From Bondarzewia mesenterica (lineage: Eukaryota; Basidiomycota; Agaricomycetes; Russulales; Bondarzewiaceae), in assembly GCA_004802705.1 (NCBI GenBank), contig SGPL01000429.1:1-28641 (forward strand): 28,641 nt of DNA. Direction: 5' to 3'. Positions 1 to 9,561 of the stretch are shown here, one piece after another. Position 1 is the stretch's first letter. Every line of letters starts with the position of its first letter. The notes under the pieces are model-generated. The model was not told the origin of the DNA. It searched no databases and worked only from the letters and a program-made list of their open reading frames with translations. A program made the position numbers and the translations under genes.

Positions 1-2598
1 TCCGCGCCATGTCCACCTTCGCCGTCCCCCGCTATCGCACACCCACGAAACAAATCGTCAGCACGATCGTAACGAAACAGACAAAAGAAAGAAAGGAAAA
101 GGGAACGGGGGTGGAAAGGGTCGGACGAGGCGCATATACACGCACCTTGGCGGCGACGACGTGCGTGACCTCGCTCGAGAGCTCGGTATGACACGTCGCC
201 CCAAACGCGTTCGCCATCCTCCATATCTCCGTCGACTCGGGCCTCGTATCGAGCGGGATCACACTCGAGAACACGATGTGCACGCCCTTGAGCGTCTCCA
301 TCCGGATCCGGGGGATGATTTGCTGTTTTCCCCGCAAAAAAAAAAGTCAGTTCTGCTGACTACTCTGACCAGAGGGTAGAAAGGGAGGCTTACGGTAGCG
401 TCGTAGGGTATTCTGGAGGGTCGGAAGGCAGGAACGGTCGACGATGGCTTTTTGGCGTTCCCGTGGTGCTTGCGCCCGTGCGAGTCTGGCGGGCGACGGT
501 CGTACGCGTCGAAGAACCGCTTGTGGACTTCGTCTAGGAGCTGAGACCACGCATGAGACACAACAGACACAACGTCAGCATCAGCGTCAAACTTTCCGCT
601 CACTTCTCCACCAGAAGAAAGGAAGGAAAGGGATATTTGTTAGATGGGATGTGCAACGTACCGTAGCCACTCTCTGGAGCTCCACATCGTCGTTCCTCAA
701 CAGCGCCTTGCGCACGTGTTTCTCCTTTGACGGCGTCTCTTTCTTCTTGCTCTTCTCTTCTGGCCGCGCAGCATCCTCTAATGCCGACGCGTTCCCCTCC
801 CCTTCCCTTCCTCCCTCCAGAGTCAAAGGGGATTCCTCTTTCGCCGCCTCGGCTTCGGCTTCGGCTTCAGCTTCGTCCTCCGACTCCTGCAGCTCCTCTT
901 GCTTCTTCGCCAGAGGCCGCTGCTCGACCTGGGCTTCCAGCGCGAGCGAGTTTTTGCGTGATCATGTATTTCTGATCGAGCTCGCCGACGACCCCGCTGC
1001 CCGTGTCGAGGGAGGCGGAGGAGGGTGTGGGACGTTGGGGTGGGATGTCGGGGGGGACGAGCGTTTCGGAGGATGTGAGGGGAAGTGCTAGTGAGGGCGG
1101 GGTGTTGGGTGGGATGGTGGTCATTAAGGGTGAGGGAGGTGGGATGACGGAGGAGAAGGCGTCGACTCTGGGGAGGAAGGCGGAGTTGATGTCGCCGATG
1201 CCGACGAAAAAGTCGTCTGTGTGTTGGAAGAGTAAAAAAAAATAGAACGGTTAATAGATAGAGTTTTGTCACACGGGGTCGAGAGAGGGTGGTTAAAGAA
1301 AGAAAAAAAGGGGAGGTTTGGGGACTGACACGGGATGACTTTGATGAGGTTGGGACTCCATTCCCAGACGTCTGCGCGATCGTCGATGATGACGACCATG
1401 GAGGTGTCTACAGGGAATAATCGTTTGAGGTTCTTCTGCGTCATGCCTGACCGACCAGATCATCAGCATGAGAGGAGGGAGAGGTGATAGACATACGCAC
1501 TTCCGCTCTCGTCGCGACTGAGCAGGCGACCGCCAAAGAACTTGCCTTCCGGGTCGATAGCGGCACACACTTCCTCGGCATAAGCGCGCGTACCCATAGT
1601 ATAAACATGCATTTCATACTTGGTCGCCATGCTGCTGAGGAACTCGTGCCATCCGGGCCTATCGTGGTTTGTTTTCAAACGCGACATCATCAGTCAATGC
1701 ATCGAAGACGCGAGGAACGGGCGCGTACCTGGGTTTGACGTAGTACAGACAGCCCTGGTTCTCAAACGCCTTTCCCTTCCCCTTTGACGACACGGAGCGG
1801 CCTGGCACGATGCCAAACGATTCGGGGCCGAGCCTGAACTTCTTGACGTCCATGAGGGCCTCCCAATTGGGATTGACCTCGTCCTCGGTGTCCGAGACGG
1901 TCCCGTCAGAATCGACGGCGTCGTGGCTGCCCCGCTTCGTCTCGGCCCGTTTCGCGCGGCGGGCCTCCCAGGCCTCGCCCTCTGCGATCCACTCACCCAC
2001 GGTGGGGTCGACGGTGGCGTGGACGATGGTCTGGTCGAGGTCGACGATGAGGGAGAGCTTGCGGGCTTTGAGGAGGTGGTCGGCGCTCTCGCGCTCGATG
2101 CGTTGGGCCTCTTCTAGAGACACGGTGGGCCCATGGGCGGAATGGGTCATCTGGATGGACGCGCGGGAGGCGTCGGAAAAGCCGGTGTAGTCAAAGCTGA
2201 TGACGATAAACGGTAAAGGCTGAGCTCGCTGCGGAAACGGAGAGAGAGCAAGGCAGGGCGCACCTGGTCATGTCCTTGCCGCAGATGGCGCAGAGGCCGC
2301 CGATCTGTATTTCGTGTTTGCATTGTTCTGAGACGGAGAGGACGGGGGTGGCGTTGGCCCTGCGTGCAGAGATGGCATCGTTCTGGCTGACGCGCCAGGC
2401 GTGGACGGTGCCGTCGAGGGGAGAGTCCCATGTGCCGAAGCGGAGCTCGGGGGCAGCATCCGGCACGGGGACAGAGAAAGAGTACGTGAGGAGGCGGTCG
2501 CCACGTTTCACGGTGTCGGGCGCACTTTTGTGCAGCTGCACGATTTTAATGGGATAAGGAAGATGAGGAGGGAGGGATATTTCGGTGGGGGACGCCAT
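1..2598 (-). CDS. fcp1: FCP1-type RNA polymerase II CTD phosphatase, 3' end beyond the window
   Basis: FCP1 dephosphorylates the C-terminal domain repeats of RNA polymerase II in the nucleus. Exons on the - strand, each joining in phase with its neighbours: 2598-2264, 2196-1729, 1658-1501, 1446-1330, 1216-662, 540-394, 322-146 and 31 off the edge. Exon 1 holds an N-terminal biotinyl/lipoyl-like region and the CAICGKDMT cysteine motif. Exon 2 carries the catalytic DLDQT signature. Exon 3 has EMHVYTMGTRAYA and exon 4 has VIIDDRADVW, both typical of the FCPH phosphatase domain. Exons 7-8 begin the BRCT domain (GVHIVFSSVIP, THVVAAK). The start at 2598 is chosen because the conserved N-terminus begins there. 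Exon 5 needs one base removed from the T5 run at 951-955 to stay in frame; after that, the expected ALEAQVEQRPLAKKQ segment and an acidic Glu/Ala stretch follow. The 1-nt excess is confirmed by exon phase arithmetic. The downstream BRCT remainder lies outside. Confidence 0.95.
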
Positions 2599-2712
2599 TT
2601 CGAAGGATATCCTGCGAGCATCAGCTCGAGCTCTCTCCCGCCCTTTATGCCCCCGCACCGAGAGCCGGCCCCCGGACACCCCCTGCTTGCCTTTCTCGGA
2701 CATGTTCTTGTT

Positions 2713-3508
2713 CTATTGTATCAACCGCTCGGCCAACCCGACCTCCTCCAATGCCCATCCGCTGTGTCCCTCGACGATGCAGTCCACCCCTTCCATCACC
2801 ACCGCTCTCGTCCTTTCCTTGCTCCCCCACGGCACGCGCGGCGTCCACGCAATCATGTGCGCCCCCGCATGCACCAGCACCATCCCCGCCGTCCTCCCAT
2901 CCATCGCTCCATACCCCTCCACGAACCTCCNCAACAACGCCTCCGCCAACGCCCTACGGTCCTCCTCCCAAAACCGCACCATCAACGCCACCTCCGCACA
3001 AAACTGCCCCACATCCAGCGCCGCCAACCCAAATTTCGCCAACTCCCAATCCACCACATACACCACCCTCGCATCTGCACTCACGACCACATTCCCCGGC
3101 CAAAAATCGCCCATCGTGAACGTCTCCCTCCCGCTCTTCCCAACCTCCTCCACCCTCCTCCTCGCCATCGCCTCCACGACCCCCATCTTCGCCTCCTCCA
3201 CCTCAAGCAACGGATCCTCCAACGCACTCAACCCACACTCCCCCCTCAACGTGTCCACCACCCGTCCATACGTCGCCATCGCCGACACCGTCCTCCCCAC
3301 CTCATTCTCCTCCACCGCCTCCCCCCACAAGCCCATGCCCCCACTCGTGCAACGCGCGCAAAAACCTCCCAAGCGCCCTCCCAATCGCCCCGACGTCCCC
3401 ATCCCCGCACATCTGCATCATCCTCGCTTTGAGATCCATCGACCCCTCCCCCTCGTAGACGCGGAAGAGGCCGAGACAGCCGCAGTCCTCCCGCCCGGAG
3501 GCGGCGGC
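2713..3508 (-). CDS. APH/choline-kinase-like phosphotransferase, N-lobe missing and frameshifted
   Basis: This is the C-terminal lobe of an aminoglycoside-phosphotransferase/choline-kinase-fold protein, a family that phosphorylates small molecules; the substrate cannot be told. Visible motifs are an EDCG hinge-like segment near 3493, IGRALGRFLRALHEWG, the catalytic-loop motif GDFWPGNVVV, and the Mg-binding VYVVDWE. The stop is TAG at 2713-2715. Two defects are seen. First, the GRFLRALHEWG frame and the frame carrying the catalytic motifs are joined only if one base is removed from the C6 run (+ strand) at 3321-3326. Second, the open frame ends at a stop at 3509-3511, and no ATP-binding N-lobe appears upstream, because that DNA encodes an SR protein on the other strand. 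An N base at 2931 leaves one residue undefined. It may be a pseudogene, or a real gene cut by an assembly junction. Confidence 0.75.
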
Positions 3509-4285
3509 TCAGTCCTTCTAGCAGTCGCAGTCGCAGTCGCCCGTCGGTGCGTAGGAGAAGCGTCAGCCCTCCGCCGAGGAGGGGTGGGAGGAGTGTCAGT
3601 CCACCGCCTAGCGCAGGGAGGAGGAGGAGCGTCAGTCCGAGAAGGAGGGCGCCGTTGAGCTCACGCTCGCCCCCGCCTTCGTCGAGGCGGAGGGAGAGGA
3701 GCCCGGTTGGGAGAAGGGGCAGTGGTATTGATCGTGAGAGTCAGAGAGATGGAGGGAGGGGGAGAGAACGAGCACGAGAAGGGGGTAGGGAAGGTAGGAG
3801 GAGGAGTCCCAGTCCCAGTCGGAGTCGGAGCGCCAGTAGGAATTCGCGTAGAAGCTCGGTTGGCAAGCGGCGGGATGGGAGGCGCGGAGATGTTGTGAAC
3901 GATAAAGGCAAAGGGAGAGCGCCCGAAAATAACGGCGCTTCGAATGCCAATGGGACAGGCAAACCCGAGTTAAAGATCAAAGGACAGGCGGAGGTCGAGA
4001 AGAGAAGGAGTAAGTGGGAGGTTGAGGAGAGGGACAGGGAGAAGGGCAGCAGTCAAGACGAAGTACGTACGTTGTGATCTTGCTCATCTTTAACATTTTA
4101 TAAAATGATCCGACTTTTTGGGTGCTGTACGAATTCTCTAGGAGAAAGCGACGACGGAAAACGACACGGGCGAATTGATGCGCAGGGAGAATGAGCTGAA
4201 GGAGCGCGCTCTACGGAATAAGGTGGTCCGCACGCGCAAAAGCAGTAGTGCAACCCTCATGGCTCCGTCGTCATCTTCGTCATGA
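3433..4285 (+). CDS. SRRM1-like arginine/serine-rich splicing factor, N-terminus missing
   Basis: The open frame is dense in RS, SP and RR repeats (RSRSRPS, repeated RRRSVSPPP) from 3433 to 4062. It then passes to a Lys/Glu-rich segment (KRRSKWEVEERDREKG). A phase-0 intron at 4063-4141 (donor GTACGT, acceptor CTAG) leads to a last exon at 4142-4285 encoding MRRENELKERALRNKVVRTRK and a Ser-rich end. Such RS domains with a short helical C-terminus occur in SRRM1/SRm160-type nuclear splicing coactivators, which carry an N-terminal PWI domain. No PWI domain is seen: the frame is closed by TGA at 3430-3432, and everything to the left belongs to genes on the other strand. The first internal ATG is 3547. 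The family call rests on composition plus the C-terminal motif, so another SR-repeat protein is possible. Confidence 0.6.
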
Positions 4286-5020
4286 ACGCAGTACCTTATC
4301 GTGATTGACTTGAAGTGTTACATGCGTGGCTCATTATGTCTGCCCTGTCTCATAGGTTGATGTTCAACGGTTCCCACGATATCTGTGTCCAGTGGACAAT
4401 CTTGATGTTTATCGATATGGTCTTCCTAGGCAAAAATGTAAGTAAATTAACCCAATTGCAAGGTTTTGTCTCGGAAACTTGATCATGGTTGATGTGTGTG
4501 TGTGAATTTTCTCTTTCCTACTCACATCTCCAACGACGAGGAAACCTCGTATCTAGAGACCGATGTCTCAGGTGCCATTCCGTCTGAGCTTGTTCTCCCT
4601 TCTTTATCTTCTCCCCTACATGTGATGGTCTAATATTAATTAAGACGTTCATGTCGTCTTTCTGGTCGGTCGAAGACCAAACATGCTCATGCTAGAAGCT
4701 TCACTTCAATCCAAGCATTGGCGGGCCGCACCCACTTTCGAGCGAAACACGAGACGAAACGGCAAATCTCCGGTGAGCATATCCGATGTTCGGTGTGTGT
4801 ACTCCACCCATGCCGCCCAATCGGAAGGCCACTATCTACATGTGTATGAGTCCTTTCTTGACGGGCATCCGAGATTCTAAGGTTTTCCGAGGGATTGGAG
4901 TTCGGAGATTTTGTGTCCCGCCTGCGTGCATTGCCCGCTCGCACTCCTCATCCGAAGTGAGCGCTGACTTTCATACCTCCCACCCTCTTGACCTGGTTCC
5001 TCACCTGCAGTTGTTCAACC
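4286..5020. other. Gene-free stretch between the SR gene and the LPMO remnant
   Basis: AT-richer sequence than on either side. It holds the 3' flank of the SR gene and the upstream flank of the AA9 remnant. I see no open frame with recognisable protein character on either strand; the small ORFs near 4683-5031 have random-looking translations. Confidence 0.5.
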
Positions 5021-5024
5021 TTGG

Positions 5025-5032
5025 TATATAAG
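5025..5032 (+). promoter_or_regulatory. TATA box upstream of the AA9 remnant
   Basis: TATATAAG lies about 160 bp before the HLQEFW mature-N-terminus codons. The spacing and orientation suit the core promoter of the AA9 gene, implying that the left fragment is the original 5' end. Confidence 0.5.
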
Positions 5033-5439
5033 TGGGGAGACCTCTGTTAGTACTGTAGCGGCTCTTCAGAGCTTGTTTTTTTTTTGTGTGCGTTCGAATC
5101 CGTTCACAACACGCTAAGCTCAAACTAGCATTCGCTTCTCGCCTTCCTCCCACGTCGTCACCGCGTTTCTCGCCGCGCCCGCCGCGGCGCATGCGACATC
5201 TCCAAGAGTTCTGGATCATCGGCATTGATCAGGACTCGTCCTGTGTCCAGTTGCTGGCGAGCAACTCGCCCGTGACGAGCGTCACTTCGCCCGTTCGCCT
5301 GAATTCCTTTCTTTCTTTACCTTCGTTTCTGCCATCATATTACTCATTGCGTATTCCAGGAATTCGCTTGCAATGTAGGCACCGCCGAGCTCGGGTATCT
5401 GCTCTGTGAATGATTGTATCTCTCTCTTCTTCGTGTGTG

Positions 5440-5658
5440 TCAACCAGGTTGAGATATCACATGTAGCGGGTGACGCTGTCGTCGCGTCGGTCATGTACAC
5501 CTGACATGAAGGTAATGTTTCCCCACGCCGATCACAGCGGCAAGCAAAACGCACATGGACAGGTCCAATATAGTGGTTTCCGCCGATAGCCTCGTTAGCA
5601 CATGAGCGGTCTCCCGGCTGCTGATGTATTTCCACCGTGACTGTTCGTGCAGAGGTTC
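5440..5658 (-). other. Inverted middle segment of the AA9 gene
   Basis: On the - strand, 5658-5555 encodes TVTVEIHQQPGDRSC followed by ANEAIGGNHYIGPVH, with the family's second copper-binding histidine in the GGNHY segment. A phase-0 intron follows at 5554-5501 (donor GTGCGT, acceptor CAG), and then VYMTDATTASP from 5500. An acceptor-like TTTCAG precedes the segment at 5659-5664. In intact AA9 proteins this block sits exactly between the two + strand fragments that flank it here, so the same gene is split between strands. Confidence 0.8.
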
Positions 5659-6212
5659 CTGAAACACAATTGCGGCAATTCCACGTGCATTGTTTCGTCC
5701 GACATCGCGACTGGACACTACCTACTCAGCGCTGATGTCATTGCTGAGATCGTTTCGTTTCCTTCAAACGGGGAATGGTCATTAAACTGCTTGTGATGTA
5801 GCCCTTCATGTCACAAGTGTGTCAGAAGCACCCAGTGAGTGTCAACCGCATCATTTAGGATCCGTATTGAACAATTTCCCGCTACAGATCCTACATGTCC
5901 TGCTACTCCTGCCGTCCTAACACTATTCAATGATTTTTCTTACACAGTTCGGCGGTTTCGTTACTGCTACGCAGTCCACTGAGCTTCCCAATGCCTACAG
6001 CGGGAGTGACCCCGAAATTCTCATCAATGTCCACCAGCAACTTGATTCCTCCCAATCGATAGTACACTTACTGTATCTCATTCAACTGGATCTATCACAC
6101 ACCGGTGGAATGATTTCGTCTACGGCTGTAGCCTTGCCCCCCCCCCCCCACGACCGCCATGTGGAACGCTGCTCTTCGGCCTTCTACTGTGCCTTCTGCT
6201 GTACCTACCACT

Positions 6213-6344
6213 GTTCCTGTCACTCGTGGAGCGCATCAGTACGGTCTGAGTTTGGAGGCAAATTTGGGGGATAGGCGTTGTACAAATTGTCCTGCTGATC
6301 ATGTATTTTGTTATGTCTCTGTCAAATTCCATCATCTCTATTGA
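6213..6344 (+). other. Decayed CBM1-like cellulose-binding tail of the AA9 gene
   Basis: After a Pro/Thr/Val-rich linker containing a run of 13 C (6137-6149), the frame ending at TGA 6342-6344 reads AHQYGLSLEANLGDRRC and then TNCPADHVFCYVSVKFHHLY. The spacing of the late cysteines and the aromatic/His end resemble a CBM1. A second frame over the same DNA gives FGGKFGG, like the CGGxGWxG core. A canonical CBM1 therefore needs a small indel near 6240-6260, and the final cysteine is replaced by Tyr. Confidence 0.45.
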
Positions 6345-6510
6345 CTCTGTGTGAGATTATATCGCTGTTCACGTTGTGGATTTTGTTTTGTTTTTCGGTC
6401 CAGTTACCTTGCTTGCAAGGTCTCTCCACTACGGTTTTTTACATAAGCTTTTTGCAGATCTCAACAACTACAAATAGAGCACTGCCTTCAACGACATTTC
6501 AGGCGAGACA

Positions 6511-6850
6511 ATTTCTGGCATGGCCTACGCCGAGCTCCGCCGACGACCTTCGTCGCGTACCCTTCAACACGTCTGCCAACGGCTCAGTACATTTACACAG
6601 GTACTAATGTTCACAATTTATCTAAATCTGTGATGCTGCTTGTCTTCCCAATTTTTGTCGCCTTCCCGCTTTGTATTGCCGATCAGACACTTTCTGGCAT
6701 GGCCTACGCCGACGACCTACATGGCGTACCCTTAGACGCGTCCGCCAACGGGTCAGTACATTTTCACAAGTACCAATGCCGACAGTTTATCTAAATCTGT
6801 GACGCTGCTCCTCTTCCCAATGTTTGTCGCCTTCCCGCTTTGCATTGCCA
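6511..6850. repeat. Two tandem copies of a ~170-180 bp unit
   Basis: TTTCTGGCATGGCCTACGCC occurs at 6512 and again at 6691. TATCTAAATCTGTGA occurs at 6619 and 6788. The CCCGCTTTG(C/T)ATTGCC segment near 6666 and 6835 closes the units. The copies differ by small indels and are about 85% alike by eye. No intact open frame runs through both. Confidence 0.75.
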
Positions 6851-6916
6851 ATCCATCGACGCTCATGAACACGACACTGTTTCTTCGCCGTCAACGATTT
6901 GTCGGAGACAACAATA

Positions 6917-7140
6917 CCTTGCATTGTTCATCCCCTTCATTTCAGGTGAGTGTAGTTTCGCTTCGGACTGCGTACGATGTTTGGATCTGATTACAAGTCC
7001 AGAGTATTTTCGCTTGATACGAGCAACGATAACGCCTTGCACTATTCATCTCCTTCATTTCAGGTAAGTCTAATTTAGCTATGGACTGCTTACGATGTTT
7101 CGAGACTGACTACAAGTCGAGAATGTTTTTCGCATCGCAC
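6917..7140. repeat. Second tandem repeat, unit ~118 bp, with AG|GT cores
   Basis: CCTTGCATTGTTCATC at 6917 matches CCTTGCACTATTCATC at 7035. Each is followed by CCTTCATTTCAGGTGAGT or CCTTCATTTCAGGTAAGT and by a matching ACGATGTTT ... CTACAAGT tail. Each copy therefore contains a splice acceptor directly abutting a donor. Confidence 0.7.
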
Positions 7141-7652
7141 AAGCACCACCGCGCGTGATTACATGCCATGCCATCTTCCTGCAGGAAAAGAAAAGGATGT
7201 CGAGTGTCAACACAAACTTCACAATTCCCGGCTTATAACACTGTCAACCGTTCTCCTCCCCTATTAATAACTTAAGATCAACTTGCATCCGCCACTCCCA
7301 AATCAGACCACAGATCCGTACCATCGAACAACTTCGTATATGTACCCGTCTTGTATGTGAATCTATGGTCTACTGTACCACCATATATGAGATGCGCCTG
7401 ATATATGAAACCGAAAGAAACACCCCGCAAGCAAGGTTTCTGCCGACGAAGTCGGAGATTCCCGAGTTAAACCTTCATCGGCTGCGGCTGAGTCAGAAGG
7501 TCGCGGAGATTTAAGTTGAGATCTAGCTGACCAATCATAGCCCTCCGAGGTCTCACGCATACCACCACCTTCCAGTCAGGGGGCACCCGAACGCGACTCT
7601 TTCGCGAACCACACCAATTTTGTTTGCCTTATAATCAGCATCGTCAAACATT

Positions 7653-8948
7653 ATGGAGGAAGCTGCTGCAATTGCGGCTGAGTATATCGCCAGTAACGTC
7701 CTTTGACAAGCTATGCCACTAGTACTAGAACTGACGATTTCATGATATCACGTGTATTTCATCCTTGTAAGGTCTCGATAACCTGCCGAATGAGATACAA
7801 TTCCTACTCGCTGAGATCAAGCACAAGGAAACAAGATCACAAGGTAGGCAGGCATCTCACTATTTGCTCCGCGCATTTATCTGATTTGGCAAATTCACCA
7901 CATCCTTTAATTCCTACTGATGTTTCGGTATGTATCATCCACTCTGCGTCGTGCAGAGATACAACAGGAAATACAGAAAGAATCGGCAAAATATATTAGA
8001 CACTCAATCCGGAATGGAACGGCCCCAGTTAGTGCCAAGGATGGCCAGATCCCACAGAAGATCAAGGAGGACTACGCGCAGATTGACAGACTCGCAGAGG
8101 AAAAGGTGAAGCTCGCCCAGCGGGTAGTAGCCCTTATTCAACGGGCAAAGGCTCGTCTCGACTATGATCTTGGCAAGGTACTCGTCCTTCAGGGCGATCT
8201 GGATCCCAGCCAGCAGAGCTCTTTTGTGATGGGTCGCAACCCAGTACAGCAAATTAACGAGAGTTTGCGCAACGCCATGGCCTTACCTGAAGCTCTCCCC
8301 TCGGCTACTCCGACGCCGACGCCGGCGGTTAGTTTACCAAAGAGTATGTTTTTTATGCTCATATTCCAAGATGATTGGCATTGACAAAAGGCCGTTCAGG
8401 GAGACGAATTGCGGCTGGGGCGTCGGCCGCCGCGATCAAACTCCCGAGTCCAGCACCTGTGAGTCTTCAAGTCCCAGCCCAACGTTCGCGAACATCATCC
8501 CATCGTCCATCTCCCGCTCGTGGACGCCGAGCTGTATCATCACTCGGACCTGATGAAGATGCTGAAGGCGAAGAGGACATCGAAGAGGCCGGGGAGGAGG
8601 GCGAGGACAATGAGGACAAGTCATTATATTGCTTCTGTCAGAAGATGTCTTATGGCGAGGTAATCATCTATTGGATCTGTTTTTTCCGCATGCCGTGCTC
8701 ATTGTTTTTATCTCAAAAGATGGTTGCATGCGACAATCCCGACTGCGCATATCAATGGGTAAGTCAAAGATCCTCCGACACGTCCAATACATTTTCTTAC
8801 TATACTTTCTCAGTTCCATCTACCATGTGTCAATTTGAAACCGCCACTTCCGGAAGTTTGGTACTGCTCAGACTGTGTTGCGAAAGGTCGTGCGGGTAGT
8901 TATGCGGGCGGTACCGTATCAGAGCGTTCTCGGAAACGAAAGAGATAG
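7653..8948 (+). CDS. ING-family PHD-finger chromatin protein (Yng2-like)
   Basis: ING proteins are subunits of histone acetyltransferase or deacetylase complexes; their PHD finger reads methylated H3K4. Exons: 7653-7692, 7772-7843, 7957-8343, 8391-8659, 8720-8758 and 8814-8948, giving 313 aa with all phases matching. The first intron splits an AGT codon and creates ASLDNLPNEIQFLL, the start of the ING N-terminal helical domain, which continues through EIQQEIQKESAKYIRHSI and IDRLAEEKVKLAQRVVAL. A Pro/Ser/Arg linker and an acidic stretch (EEDIEEAGEEGEDNEDKS) follow. The C-terminal PHD finger reads CFCQKMSYGEMVACDNPDC, YQWFHLPC and WYCSDC, the full C4HC3 set. A basic RSRKRKR end may serve as a nuclear signal or phosphoinositide-binding tail. 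The start is the only in-frame ATG before the ING domain. Yng2 versus Yng1/Pho23 type cannot be fixed from the sequence alone. Confidence 0.93.
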
Positions 8949-9561
8949 GCCTATTTTGGACATGTATACATTGGCATTTTCTTGATCTCATTAATGCCTG
9001 GAGAGAGATCCTTGCCATATGTGCGCGGAGTCCGAACGGCAACGGGCCTATCACACTTCGTTTCACTCTGCTCTCAGAGTTTCGTCATCGATTGTATATT
9101 TTCCCAGCTCAGTAGTGCATTGTAGACAGAGTACTTTAGCATATTAGATCCACATCCACGAGCCAGGTAGATTTGGAGGATCGAGGGCGCCGGCGCTCGC
9201 ATTTAATGGGGACAGAGCGATAATCGACTCCGAATTCAATTGGCATTGGCTCATTGCCAAATGTATGAGCACCGAGGATTGTGGACTGGGAAGAATTGTG
9301 AACGAAAGAAGTTTCCGACGAGCTCGAAATCTCTCTCGTAGATGCCCTTAGCTATAAGCTGCACTGGTCTAATGCAACAGTAACCAAAAAATCACCATAT
9401 TACCGCTGGTGCACCACTTTTTAGCAATACGCGAACAGTCACAATTCCAAAATACAGATGACCCGACAACTGCGACAGTCGATTTCTGGTCCATTCGGCC
9501 ATTTTGAGACATTGTACGGCAGAGAAAGGTTGTGATTTATACATCGCATGAAACACTTGCT
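8949..9561. other. Intergenic, convergent between ING and GHR A
   Basis: This interval separates the 3' ends of the ING gene (+) and reductase A (-), so it should hold both transcript ends. I see no coding sequence, repeat or structured element in it. Confidence 0.5.

Larger units (their letters stand above)
5113..6344 (+). pseudogene. AA9 (GH61) lytic polysaccharide monooxygenase with CBM1-like tail, broken and internally inverted
   Basis: AA9 enzymes are secreted copper monooxygenases that cleave cellulose. The + strand carries the first third: an alanine-rich signal-peptide-like stretch, in another frame, ending at 5190; then the HLQEFW start with the presumed copper His1, and SNSPVTSVTSP up to about 5292. 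It resumes at about 5656 with NCGNSTCIVSSDIATGHYLL, an SCY fragment near 5895, and LPNAYSGSDPEILINV at about 5978-6040, which are the normal C-terminal AA9 landmarks in order. The expected middle third is absent from this strand and lies inverted at 5440-5658. The signal-peptide frame and the mature frame differ at GCGCATGCGACAT (5188-5200), needing one base removed. A TATA box precedes it. I judge it a pseudogene or a scrambled assembly of a real gene. The AA9 assignment itself is strong because five separate family motifs are present. Confidence 0.8.
6345..7652. other. Gene-free stretch holding the two tandem repeats
   Basis: Apart from the repeats, this interval is AT-rich and contains no translation I recognise. 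The last ~300 bp should hold the promoter and 5' UTR of the ING gene; no clear TATA box is seen there. Confidence 0.5.

Noticed and set aside
2401..3658. Long + strand open frames over FCP1 and the kinase-like gene
   Set aside because: They are antisense shadows: the translation is Pro/His-rich, while the - strand carries recognisable catalytic motifs.
5090..5106. GTTCGAATCC resembling a tRNA T-arm
   Set aside because: No matching acceptor, D or anticodon arms could be drawn around it.
4680..5110. Possible solo LTR around the TATA box
   Set aside because: No second copy, target-site duplication, primer-binding site or polypurine tract; the TATA box is explained by the AA9 gene.
6137..6149. 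Run of 13 C
   Set aside because: A simple homopolymer in the Pro-rich linker of the AA9 remnant; its length may be a sequencing artefact.
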